The notes under the pieces: model-generated
Databases searched by the model: none
What the model saw: the letters and a program-made list of their open reading frames with translations, nothing else
What the model was told of the DNA's origin: nothing
Shown here: piece after piece, positions 40,898 through 49,424 of the stretch
How positions within the stretch are numbered: the first letter of the stretch is position 1
Layout: each line of letters opens with the position of its first letter
From: Thiopontia sp964344785
Lineage (GTDB): Bacteria; Pseudomonadota; Gammaproteobacteria; GCF-002020875
NCBI GenBank assembly: GCA_964344785.1
Contig: CAYFOR010000002.1
Span: forward strand, 14,125 to 78,124
Direction of reading: 5' to 3'
DNA length: 64,000 bases
Made by a program: the position numbers and the translations under genes

Positions 40898-42190
40898 ATG
40901 GGCGAGATCAATACAGACGAGATACCGAGAATATTGGTTGTAGATGACCAACCCGTCAACCTGCAGGTGGTGGGTGGAATTCTGCGTGACCAGAGTAAGT
41001 ATCGGATCAGCTTTGCACAGAGTGGTGAGGAAGCGTTGCGTCTGGTTGATTCACTCAAGCCCGATCTGATTCTGCTGGATGTAATGATGCCGGAAATGAG
41101 TGGCTTTGATGTATGTCGAGAACTCAAGGAGCATTCCGGGTGGGAGCAGATTCCGGTTGTCTTTCTCACGGCAATGGGTGAAACAGAGGATATTGTGAAG
41201 GGCTTTTCCATGGGAGGGGCGGACTACATCACCAAACCTTTTGAGGCGGCAGTGCTGCTTGCCCGGGTGGATACTCACCTCAGACTTCGCCGCTATCACC
41301 AGCATGAAGAGGAGAAGAGAGGTCTGGAGCGGATTACGGCCTACCAGAATGGTCTTTCCGAGATGGGGGCCTCTGTATTGCATAACCTTGGTAATGCCAT
41401 GGTAGGGGTCAATAGTCGTGTGATTCCGATTCGTACCCTCATCGGCAAACTGAAAAAACTCTCCAGGGCGCTGCTCATGGGATATGAGACGCTGGAGCGT
41501 GAGGGGGACCATAAGGGACAGATTCTCGAACTGCTTGAGCTCAGTGCACAGCTATTGTCGGATGAGTATGCGTCGGAGCTGGAGGAGGATGTGCTTGAGT
41601 TGGAGCGTTCCATCCGTCATGTCAACTCCATGATCAATGCGCAGCGCAGCCTCTCTGGCAATGGGCTGACCTCATCACGTTTCCTGCTGGAGTCCATGCT
41701 GGGGGATGTCTCGATATTGGTGCATGATGAACTGAACGAGCATGAGATTGGATTGGAGATCGTGGACGAAAGCAGGATTTCAGAGGTATTTCTGCCTCGT
41801 AGCCCGCTTGGACAGGCAGTTGTGAACATGATCAGAAATGGACAGGAGGCGATTATCGAGCGAATTACCGAGGGAGGGCTTGATGCGGGCGCGGGAAAGA
41901 TAACGCTCTCTGTCCGATCAGAAGAAGAGGTGTCAGACCCGCCTTTCTGGCTGTTGGAGATCCAGGATAACGGCGTTGGAATTGCTCAGGACCGGTTGTC
42001 TATGGTCATGCGGAGCGGCTTCTCCACCAAGGTGGATGGAAGTGGTATCGGACTCCATAGTGCAGGAAATCTGGCCTCCTCGGTGGGTGGCACTTTGGAG
42101 GTGTTCAGTGATGGACCCGGTACAGGGGCGACCATTCGTCTGCGTCTCCCGGTCGAGTGTCAGCAAAACTGTAGTCACGCACGGAAGTAG
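40898..42190 (+). CDS. Soluble REC-histidine kinase with HNLGN phosphoacceptor motif
   Basis: A 430-aa cytoplasmic protein. The N-terminal receiver (VDDQPVNL, LILLDVMMPEMSG, FLTAMG, TKPF) is followed by helices with SVLHNLGNAMVGV, a variant dimerisation/H-box. A HATPase domain has N-box VVNMIRNGQEAI, DNGVGI and GSGIGLHSAGN. It receives a phosphate or signal through REC and may phosphorylate a further protein; it is probably the partner of the preceding hybrid kinase. An AT-rich stretch with TTATAAT just upstream suggests its own promoter. It overlaps the convergent RNB gene by 16 nt. Confidence 0.86.
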   Translation: MGEINTDEIPRILVVDDQPVNLQVVGGILRDQSKYRISFAQSGEEALRLVDSLKPDLILLDVMMPEMSGFDVCRELKEHSGWEQIPVVFLTAMGETEDIVKGFSMGGADYITKPFEAAVLLARVDTHLRLRRYHQHEEEKRGLERITAYQNGLSEMGASVLHNLGNAMVGVNSRVIPIRTLIGKLKKLSRALLMGYETLEREGDHKGQILELLELSAQLLSDEYASELEEDVLELERSIRHVNSMINAQRSLSGNGLTSSRFLLESMLGDVSILVHDELNEHEIGLEIVDESRISEVFLPRSPLGQAVVNMIRNGQEAIIERITEGGLDAGAGKITLSVRSEEEVSDPPFWLLEIQDNGVGIAQDRLSMVMRSGFSTKVDGSGIGLHSAGNLASSVGGTLEVFSDGPGTGATIRLRLPVECQQNCSHARK

Positions 42191-44013
42191 GCGCCCAGTT
42201 CCGGCAGGTCAATCTCGGTCAACTTCAGTGGCAATCGATCATTGAGTGCTGCAGGCTGCCTTAACCTCGCCTTGCACTCCAGGGCCAGCTCCGCAATCAG
42301 AAAGGTCCCTCTCTGTTTCTGGGTATCGACCAGTATCCCCTCTCCCTGCCATGATTGCTGACGCTGCAGCCAGATCAGGGTCCAGTGCAGGTTGGAGGCG
42401 CGTTCCGCCCGCCGGATGTTTCCGATGGTCGCCTCTGCCGCACCAACCCGTTCGGTCAGCATCTCACTGTCAAGCAGGGGCTGCTGTCTGATCCAGGCGC
42501 GGAGCTGCTGATGGGCCACCAGATCAAGATAGCGGCGTAGCGGGCTGGTGACCTGACTGTATTCCGCCATACCCAATCCGGCATGTGGTTCCGGAAAGCT
42601 TTTCAGCTGGCTGCGCTGAAAGCGGCGACGAAAGGCATACATCTCTGCAATGGTTTCAGGCGGCGGGTAGGGGACACCCTGTTCGTCCGGTTCAGGTGGT
42701 GGTTGAGTTGAGTAGGGGAAGGGGATGTTGTGCTGTTGTGCAAAACGGGCTGCTGCCTCGCCAGCCATCAACATGAATTCAGTCACCAGGTCCCGGCTTC
42801 GAAGTGCAGGGAGAGGCGTAACGGTAATCTCATCACTCACTACCCTGATCTTTGCTTCGGGTAGCTCCAGTCGAATGGCCCCCTGGTGAAGCCGCCGTTT
42901 CTGGTAACGCAGAGACAACTGATAGAGTCGGGAAAAGGGCTCCTGGTCGATGTGTGCATCAACCTCCTGATAACTGGTGCGGATCACCTGTACCCAGCTC
43001 GGTACGATCTCGATCACTTCAATGGAGGCGTCATCGGTGAGTCGAAAATGGAAGGATAGTGCAGGGGATCTGCTTTGCAGGCCAAGTCCCAACTGCTCAG
43101 TGACAGCGGCTGGCAGCATGGTGATGGTCTGTTCCGGCAGGTAGAGGTTTGCCCCATGGGCACGCGCCTGCAGGTCAAGATCGCTATCCGGTGCAACCAG
43201 GGCGGCCACATCGGCAACATGGACCCAGATGGTATCACCGTCCAGCGAAATGGCATCGTCCGGGTCTTGGTTTCCTTCATCATCAATCGCCCAGGCACTC
43301 AGGTGGGTCAGATCCATCCGCTCTTCATCAGGCAGTGAGGGGGGAACACCTGTGGCTGACTGGAGCTCCAGAGCAAAGCGTGCGGGGTAAGGGTTATGAC
43401 TGGACGACCAGTAGCCCGTATCCAGTAGCAGTCGATGCGCGACTCCCGGACGCTGTTCCTGTCCCAGATCCCGCAGAATGCGGCTGACCTCACTGCGTCC
43501 CAGCGCAACCATTTCGACATCACTGAGTTCGGTATGGTCCTCTGGAGTAATCTTGCCCTCTTTCAACCGTTGCATGAAGGCACGCTTCTGCTCCATAGCC
43601 GCCTGTTTCGAGGCACGTTGCTGCTTGATCTGTTCGATACGCTCTGCCGGGTGGGTAGATATCTTCTCCGGTGTGCCATGGAAATAGAGATCATCCATCA
43701 CCAGTTGCCAACTGGACCAGGCAGAGGGTGGGCTGTACTCTCCGTAGACCAGCTCACTCAGTTCGGACAGCGGGACACTCTCGTCCCCCAGCAGTTCCCA
43801 TGCTTCAGTGGCCTCACCATCAGCAGTGGTTGTTTCCAGTTGTGAAAGCGAACTGACAGGGCCCGGGTGGAGTAGCTGGATATCCTTGTCACGGACCCGT
43901 TTACTGCTGCCATTGGGGAGTTGCAGCTCAATCTTGTCACTGATTGCAGTGATTCGAGCTGGGCCACTCTTATAGAGTACCAGGCTGTCAGGCACATATT
44001 GGTCTGATGTCAT
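42175..44013 (-). CDS. RNB-domain exoribonuclease (RNase II/R family)
   Basis: A 612-aa 3'-to-5' exoribonuclease. The catalytic RNB signature AIDDEGNQDPDDAISLDGDTIWVHVADVAALV contains the Mg-binding aspartates. YLPEQTITMLP and YSQVTSPLRRYLDLVAHQQL complete the domain. An N-terminal winged or cold-shock-like region of ~170 residues precedes it, and the usual C-terminal S1 domain is reduced to ~70 residues. It is shorter and more divergent than E. coli RNase II or RNase R, so I give no symbol. Confidence 0.88.
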   Translation of the reverse strand: MTSDQYVPDSLVLYKSGPARITAISDKIELQLPNGSSKRVRDKDIQLLHPGPVSSLSQLETTTADGEATEAWELLGDESVPLSELSELVYGEYSPPSAWSSWQLVMDDLYFHGTPEKISTHPAERIEQIKQQRASKQAAMEQKRAFMQRLKEGKITPEDHTELSDVEMVALGRSEVSRILRDLGQEQRPGVAHRLLLDTGYWSSSHNPYPARFALELQSATGVPPSLPDEERMDLTHLSAWAIDDEGNQDPDDAISLDGDTIWVHVADVAALVAPDSDLDLQARAHGANLYLPEQTITMLPAAVTEQLGLGLQSRSPALSFHFRLTDDASIEVIEIVPSWVQVIRTSYQEVDAHIDQEPFSRLYQLSLRYQKRRLHQGAIRLELPEAKIRVVSDEITVTPLPALRSRDLVTEFMLMAGEAAARFAQQHNIPFPYSTQPPPEPDEQGVPYPPPETIAEMYAFRRRFQRSQLKSFPEPHAGLGMAEYSQVTSPLRRYLDLVAHQQLRAWIRQQPLLDSEMLTERVGAAEATIGNIRRAERASNLHWTLIWLQRQQSWQGEGILVDTQKQRGTFLIAELALECKARLRQPAALNDRLPLKLTEIDLPELGAYFRA

Positions 44014-44203
44014 GGAGAGAGGATACCGTGATTGGAAAGCAGCCGATAGATTGACATTGAGCGTCGGTGGCGTTACAAGGTGCCTCCAGATTGATTTGGG
44101 CGTGTTGATACGCTCTCGGACAGCCTCCTAGGGCCTTCTCTTGCAGTGGAATATCAGCAATGGCCTCTTAAATCCGGTACGTTTTTTTCCGGCAATAGCC
44201 TAA

Positions 44204-44686
44204 ATGACTGTGATGAAATTAAAAAAACTGATCGTACTACTATTTGTCGGAGCTGCTGTCATTGTGGCCGGCGTGGTGATGGTATTGAGGTATGAGTCTG
44301 GGGAAGCGTTGGAGACAGTGCGCTTGGAGGTAGTGGAAGATTGTGCACTGGACCGGCAGAGGTGCGAGGTTGTACTGCCGGATGGGCAGCGGCTTCAGTT
44401 TGAGATGACACCGAAGCCGCTCTCTACCAGTGCGCCGCTGACACTCACTGCTCGCCTCTCCAATCCTGAAATCGATCGGGTAGAGGTGCTGTTTGAAGGC
44501 AAGGATATGTACATGGGATTTCTCCAGTATCGTCTGAAGCCGGATGGTGATGGGTTGCTCTATCAGGGGCAGGGCAGCCTTTCGATCTGTACCCGCAAAC
44601 ATATGGAGTGGTTTGCGGTCGTTCGCATCCTGCAGCAGGGCAGGTGGACCGAGGTCCCGATACCATTTGAGACCTACCAGCATTGA
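44204..44686 (+). CDS. Membrane-anchored protein of unknown function (160 aa)
   Basis: One N-terminal membrane segment (LIVLLFVGAAVIVAGVVMVL) and a ~130-residue periplasmic beta-rich part with two cysteines (EDCALDRQRCEVVLPDGQRLQFEM) that may form a disulfide. A later SLSICTRKHMEWFAVV is also notable. I do not recognise the family with confidence. Its stop overlaps the TTG start of the ABC-F gene. ATG 44213 is an alternative start. Confidence 0.7.
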   Translation: MTVMKLKKLIVLLFVGAAVIVAGVVMVLRYESGEALETVRLEVVEDCALDRQRCEVVLPDGQRLQFEMTPKPLSTSAPLTLTARLSNPEIDRVEVLFEGKDMYMGFLQYRLKPDGDGLLYQGQGSLSICTRKHMEWFAVVRILQQGRWTEVPIPFETYQH

Positions 44687-46572
44687 TCCGTATCGATCAA
44701 TTTGCAGTGCGGCGTGGCCCCAATCTGCTTTTCCGTGCCGATGACCTGACGATCCATCCAGGGCAGAAGATCGGCATCACTGGCGGCAACGGCTGCGGAA
44801 AATCGAGCCTGTTTGCAGTGATTCTCGGTCAACATGATGCCGATGAGGGCAGCCTGTCACTACCTGGGCAGTGGGAGATTGCACATGTGGCGCAGGAGAC
44901 CTCTGCACTTGATCGTACGGCCATTGATCTGGTGATGGATGGAGACCGGCAGATGCGTCGGCTGCAGCAGGCACTCTTAATGGCTGAACAGATTGGAGAT
45001 GGAGAGGAACAGGGGAGGCTCTATGCGGAGCTGGAGGCGATTGATGGCTTCAATGCACGCACCCGGGCGGCAAAGCTGATGCAGGGGTTGGGTTTCAGTG
45101 TGGATCAGGAGATGCTACCCGTTCACTCGTTTTCAGGCGGATGGAGGATGCGTCTCAATCTGGCCCAGGCCCTGATGGCGCGCTCTGACCTGTTGTTGCT
45201 GGATGAACCGACCAACCATCTGGATCTTGATGCGGTGTTCTGGCTTGAGGCGTGGCTCAAACAGTACCGGGGTACACTACTGTTGATCTCGCATGATCGC
45301 GATGTGCTGGATCGGGTGGTGGATGGCATCATCCATATCGAACATCAGCAGATGAGTTTGAATACGGGAAACTACAGCGCCTTTGAACGGGTCCGTGCCG
45401 AGCGAATGGCTCAGCAACAGTCGGCCTGGGTACGGCAGCAGTGTGAACGGGAGCAGATCCATCGGTTTGTGGAGCGATTTCGGGCAAAGGCGACCAAGGC
45501 GAAACAGGTACAGAGTCGGATCAAGGCGCTGGAACGAATGGAGGAGATCGCCCCGGCACATGTCGACTCTCCGTTTACCTTTCACTTCTTCGAACCGGAG
45601 AAAAACCCCTATCCTTTGCTCAGGATTGAACAGTGTCGGGCCGGATATGGTGACGTTGTGGTTTTGGACGATGTTTCGATCACCCTGAATCCGGGGGATC
45701 GGCTGGCATTGCTGGGACGAAACGGGGCAGGGAAATCGACCCTGATGAAACTGCTGTCAAGCAGAGATACCTTGATACAGGGAGAACGTAGTGAAGCACA
45801 GGCGCTCACGATCGGCTATTTTGCCCAGCATCAGTTGGAACAACTGGATCTAAACGCTTCACCGCTGCTGCATCTGCAACGAAATCATCCGAACGAAACG
45901 GAACAGTCGCTACGTGACTATCTGGGAAGCTTCGCCTTTCATGGCGATCAGGTGCTGGAGCCGGTTGCCCCGCTGTCCGGTGGTGAGAAGGCACGGCTGG
46001 TACTGGCGCTGATCATTCGTCAATGTCCCAACCTGCTGCTGCTGGACGAGCCGACCAATCACCTCGATCTGGAGATGCGGCATGCACTGACTGTTGCACT
46101 GCAGAATTTCCAGGGGGCACTGGTCGTGGTCTCACATGATCGATATCTGCTGGAGGGGGTGGCAGACCGGTTTCTGATCGTGGCCAACGGGCAGGTTGAG
46201 CCCTTTAAGGGGGACCTGGATGACTATGCTCGCTGGTTGCGCAGCAGTGCCGCCGAACCCTTGGTCACAGCAGCAGAAGAGCCAGTGGCCCTTCGGTCAG
46301 GCTCAAGAAAAGAGCAGCGTCGCTTGGAGGCGGAACAGCGGCAGCGACTGGCGCCACTCAAACGGGAGATTGACAAAGTGGAGAAACAGGTTGACAGGTT
46401 GGAGCAGCAGATTGCCGAGATTGATCAACAGTTAGCCGACCCGGGCATCTACCAGGCAAATGAAAAAAAGAGGCTGACCGAGTTGCTGCAGCGAAAGGGA
46501 GAGGTTCAGCCGCAGCTGGAGAGCAGTGAAGAGCAGTTGCTGGAGCTGTATGAGGCGCTGGAGGCGCAATAG
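44683..46572 (+). CDS. ABC-F family ATPase, YheS type
   Basis: A 629-aa soluble protein with two ABC domains. First: Walker A GGNGCGKSS, signature FSGGWRMRLNLAQAL, Walker B LLLLDEPTNHLDLD. Second: GRNGAGKST, LSGGEKARLVLAL, LLLLDEPTNHLDLE. The inter-domain linker is highly basic (FRAKATKAKQVQSRIKALERM). The C-terminus is a coiled coil. ABC-F proteins act on ribosomes; architecture and length match E. coli YheS. It starts with TTG 44683, overlapping the upstream stop as TTGA. Confidence 0.9.
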   Translation: MIRIDQFAVRRGPNLLFRADDLTIHPGQKIGITGGNGCGKSSLFAVILGQHDADEGSLSLPGQWEIAHVAQETSALDRTAIDLVMDGDRQMRRLQQALLMAEQIGDGEEQGRLYAELEAIDGFNARTRAAKLMQGLGFSVDQEMLPVHSFSGGWRMRLNLAQALMARSDLLLLDEPTNHLDLDAVFWLEAWLKQYRGTLLLISHDRDVLDRVVDGIIHIEHQQMSLNTGNYSAFERVRAERMAQQQSAWVRQQCEREQIHRFVERFRAKATKAKQVQSRIKALERMEEIAPAHVDSPFTFHFFEPEKNPYPLLRIEQCRAGYGDVVVLDDVSITLNPGDRLALLGRNGAGKSTLMKLLSSRDTLIQGERSEAQALTIGYFAQHQLEQLDLNASPLLHLQRNHPNETEQSLRDYLGSFAFHGDQVLEPVAPLSGGEKARLVLALIIRQCPNLLLLDEPTNHLDLEMRHALTVALQNFQGALVVVSHDRYLLEGVADRFLIVANGQVEPFKGDLDDYARWLRSSAAEPLVTAAEEPVALRSGSRKEQRRLEAEQRQRLAPLKREIDKVEKQVDRLEQQIAEIDQQLADPGIYQANEKKRLTELLQRKGEVQPQLESSEEQLLELYEALEAQ

Positions 46573-46623
46573 TGTGATGTGCCGATAGGAGGCTCTGGCC
46601 GCAAGGAGTCTCTGTTGTACGGG

Positions 46624-47304
46624 TTACAGCTGCCATTTGATTGGAGTGAGTCCATGCTCCTTCAGGTATTGGTTGGTCTGGGAAAAGGGCCTGCTGCCAA
46701 AGAAGCCGCGATGGGCAGAGAGTGGAGAAGGGTGTGGTGAGCGGATCACCAAGTGACGTTTGCGATCAATTTTTGCCCCCTTTTTCTGCGCGTAACCGCC
46801 CCAGAGGATAAAGACCAGGTGTTCACGCTCACGATTCAGGTGTTCAATGGCGGCATCGGTGAAGATCTCCCAACCCTTGCCCTGATGAGCCCCGGCACGC
46901 CCGGACTCCACGGTCAATACCGCATTGAGAAGCAAAACTCCCTGGCTCGCCCATGGAATCAGGGTGCCGTGCTCATTGTGAATACCCAGATCGGACGCCA
47001 GCTCCTTGTAGATATTGACCAGGGATGGCGGAATGGTGATGCCGGGCTGTACCGAAAAGCAGAGTCCATGGGCCTGACCGGGACCGTGGTAGGGGTCCTG
47101 GCCGATGATCACCACCTTGACCTGATCAAACGGGGTGTGGTCGAAGGCGTTGAACCACTGGTTGGCCGGTGGCAGGACGGTGGCCCCCTGTGATCTGCGC
47201 TGTAGTAGAAACTGACGAAGCTCGACCATATAGGGCTGGTCAAACTCCGGCAATAGCATCTGTTTCCAGCTCTCTTCCAGTTTGATCTGATTGGGATTGA
47301 CCAT
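46624..47304 (-). CDS. ung: Uracil-DNA glycosylase
   Basis: Family 1 UDG (226 aa) that removes uracil from DNA to start base-excision repair. The catalytic water-activating loop is VIIGQDPYHGPGQAHGLCFSV, the uracil-binding part is GVLLLNAVLTVE, and the DNA-intercalation loop is HPSPLSAHRGFFG. Length and motifs are fully normal. It is the third gene of a minus-strand uup-slyX-ung run, 4 nt after slyX. Confidence 0.95.
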   Translation of the reverse strand: MVNPNQIKLEESWKQMLLPEFDQPYMVELRQFLLQRRSQGATVLPPANQWFNAFDHTPFDQVKVVIIGQDPYHGPGQAHGLCFSVQPGITIPPSLVNIYKELASDLGIHNEHGTLIPWASQGVLLLNAVLTVESGRAGAHQGKGWEIFTDAAIEHLNREREHLVFILWGGYAQKKGAKIDRKRHLVIRSPHPSPLSAHRGFFGSRPFSQTNQYLKEHGLTPIKWQL

Positions 47305-47308
47305 GGTG

Positions 47309-47521
47309 TTAATAGTGGGGTGGGGGCGTCTCTTCAGATAGTGGTTTGATCAACGAAGGCGTCAGCTCCCGAATTTGCTGCTCGGACTGACTGAGGCGCT
47401 GATTCAGTATCATCACTTCATGCTGCAACTGTGCAACCGTATCATTGAGTTGCTGGATATGGTCATCCTGGAAGGCCAGACGGCTCTCCAGCAGCTCCAG
47501 CCGGTTTTCCATGTCATTCAT
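47309..47521 (-). CDS. slyX: SlyX-family coiled-coil protein
   Basis: A 70-aa helical protein with the SlyX pattern: ENRLELLESRLAFQDDHIQQLNDTVAQLQ, then a second heptad helix and a Pro/His tail ending PPPHY. Its function is unknown. It overlaps the end of uup by 8 nt and is thus translationally coupled to it. Confidence 0.88.
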   Translation of the reverse strand: MNDMENRLELLESRLAFQDDHIQQLNDTVAQLQHEVMILNQRLSQSEQQIRELTPSLIKPLSEETPPPHY

Positions 47522-49403
47522 TGTTCATCTCCTCCAACGTCTCCCAGCGCTGGTAGGCTTCTTCCAGTTCTTGCTCCAATGTCTGTAGCTGGTCGGTTAC
47601 GCTCGCTACTTCGTCACCACTTTGCTGGTAGAAGGCAGGATCGGCCAGTTTCTCCTGAAGTTGGGACTGCTTCTCTTCCAGCGCTTCAATCTGTCTGGGC
47701 AGAGACTCCAGTTCTCGTTTCTCCTTGTACCCCATCTTTTTCACGCTTGAACCGGCTTTTTGCCTTGCAGCCGACTTTTCCGCTGAGGGCTTTTGCAGTG
47801 GCTGCTCTGCAGTCTTGCGTTGCCGCAGCCAGTCGTCATAGCCACCCACATATTCGTTGATGACACCCTCTCCCTCAAAAACCAGTGTACTGGTGACCAC
47901 ATTGTTCAAGAAAGCCCGGTCATGACTGACCAGCAGCAGTGTTCCCTCGTATTCCAGCAACAGCTCTTCCAGAAGCTCCAGTGTCTCCACGTCCAGGTCA
48001 TTGGTGGGCTCATCCATTACCAGCAGGTTGGCAGGTTTGGAGAAGAGTCGGGCCAGTAGCAGCCGGTTGCGTTCTCCACCGGAGAGGCTGCTGACCGGGC
48101 TGCGGGTGCGTTTGGGTGAGAAAAGAAAATCCTGCAGATAGCTGATGACATGGCGGCTCTTGCCATTGATGGTGACGTTGTCACTGCCGTCGGCAACACT
48201 ATCCTGTACTGTCTGCTCCTCTTTAAGCTGGTTCCGTAACTGGTCGAAGTAGGCAATCTGCAGCCTTGTACCGTGCCGGACCTCGCCACTGTCCGGTTTC
48301 AGTTCATCCAGCAGAATGCGCAGCAGGGTGCTTTTGCCGACTCCGTTGGGGCCGATGATACCGATCCGGTCGCTGCGTTCAATCTCAACCGTGAGATTAC
48401 GGATGAGCGGGGCGTCCTGATAGCGGTGGGAGAGCCCCTTGGCGCGAATCACCTTCTTCCCCGATGCCTCGGCCTGCTGACTGCCCATTCGGGCATTGCC
48501 GCTGCGTTCACGGCGTTGGCTGCGTTCCTCGCGCATCTTTTTCAGGGCACGTACCCGCCCCTCGTTGCGGGTGCGGCGTGCCTTAATCCCCTGACGAATC
48601 CACACCTCTTCCTGAGCCAGCTTTTTGTCAAACAGTGCATTGGTGCGTGCCTCCTCTTCCAGTGCCTTGGCTTTCTGTTGCAGATAGCTGTCGTAGTTGC
48701 CGGGCCAACTGGTGAGGGTGCCGCGATCCAGTTCGATGATTCGGGTCGCCAGGCGGCGCAGGAAGGCGCGGTCGTGGGTGATGAAGAGCAGGGTGGTCTG
48801 GCTGCCCAACAGAAACTCCTCCAGCCACTGAATCGATTCGATATCCAGATGGTTGGTTGGCTCATCCAGCAGCAACAGGTCCGGGTTCTGCACCAGGGCC
48901 TGGGCCAACAGCACCCGCCGCTTCATGCCGCCGGAGAGGCTGGCAAACGGCGCCTCCGGGTCGAGCCCCATTTTCGAAAGAGTGGTCTCGATCTGTTGCT
49001 GCAGATTCCAGCCATGTGCCGCTTCAATCTGCTGTTGTACCTGAGCCATCTTCTGCAACAGGGCATCACTCTGGTCTGTCGCCAACTGCAGTGAGAGGTG
49101 GTGATATTCTGCAATCTGCCGACCCATCTCCCCAACCCCTTCGGCAGTGACATCATAGATGGTGCCGCTTACCTCCCTTGGAACCTCCTGCTTGAGTCGG
49201 GCGATCCGGGTGGCACCACGTTCCATGGCACCATCCTCCGGGATCACATCACCGGCAATCACCTTCAACAGGGTCGATTTTCCGGTACCGTTGCGTCCCA
49301 CCAGACAGAGTCGTTCCCCTTTCTCGATCACCAGATCGGCGTGATCAAGCAGGGGAAGGTCGCCATAGGCGAGCTGGATATCCTGTAACTGCAGAAGAGG
49401 CAT
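47514..49403 (-). CDS. uup: ABC-F family ATPase Uup
   Basis: A 629-aa ribosome-associated ABC-F protein that in E. coli affects precise excision of transposons and replication-fork stability. Domain 1: GRNGTGKST, LSGGMKRRVLLAQALV, LLLLDEPTNHLDIE. Domain 2: GPNGVGKST, LSGGERNRLLLARLF, LLVMDEPTNDLDVE. The Uup-specific C-terminal DNA-binding coiled coil (YKEKRELESLPRQIEALEEKQSQLQEKL) is present. NDLD in the second Walker B, instead of NHLD, is typical of Uup. Confidence 0.92.
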   Translation of the reverse strand: MPLLQLQDIQLAYGDLPLLDHADLVIEKGERLCLVGRNGTGKSTLLKVIAGDVIPEDGAMERGATRIARLKQEVPREVSGTIYDVTAEGVGEMGRQIAEYHHLSLQLATDQSDALLQKMAQVQQQIEAAHGWNLQQQIETTLSKMGLDPEAPFASLSGGMKRRVLLAQALVQNPDLLLLDEPTNHLDIESIQWLEEFLLGSQTTLLFITHDRAFLRRLATRIIELDRGTLTSWPGNYDSYLQQKAKALEEEARTNALFDKKLAQEEVWIRQGIKARRTRNEGRVRALKKMREERSQRRERSGNARMGSQQAEASGKKVIRAKGLSHRYQDAPLIRNLTVEIERSDRIGIIGPNGVGKSTLLRILLDELKPDSGEVRHGTRLQIAYFDQLRNQLKEEQTVQDSVADGSDNVTINGKSRHVISYLQDFLFSPKRTRSPVSSLSGGERNRLLLARLFSKPANLLVMDEPTNDLDVETLELLEELLLEYEGTLLLVSHDRAFLNNVVTSTLVFEGEGVINEYVGGYDDWLRQRKTAEQPLQKPSAEKSAARQKAGSSVKKMGYKEKRELESLPRQIEALEEKQSQLQEKLADPAFYQQSGDEVASVTDQLQTLEQELEEAYQRWETLEEMNNE

Positions 49404-49424
49404 CAGTAAGGCTACTCGGCAAAT

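Noticed and set aside
48273..49094. 273-codon plus-strand frame opposite uup
   Set aside because: Antisense shadow of uup, with no recognisable domain.
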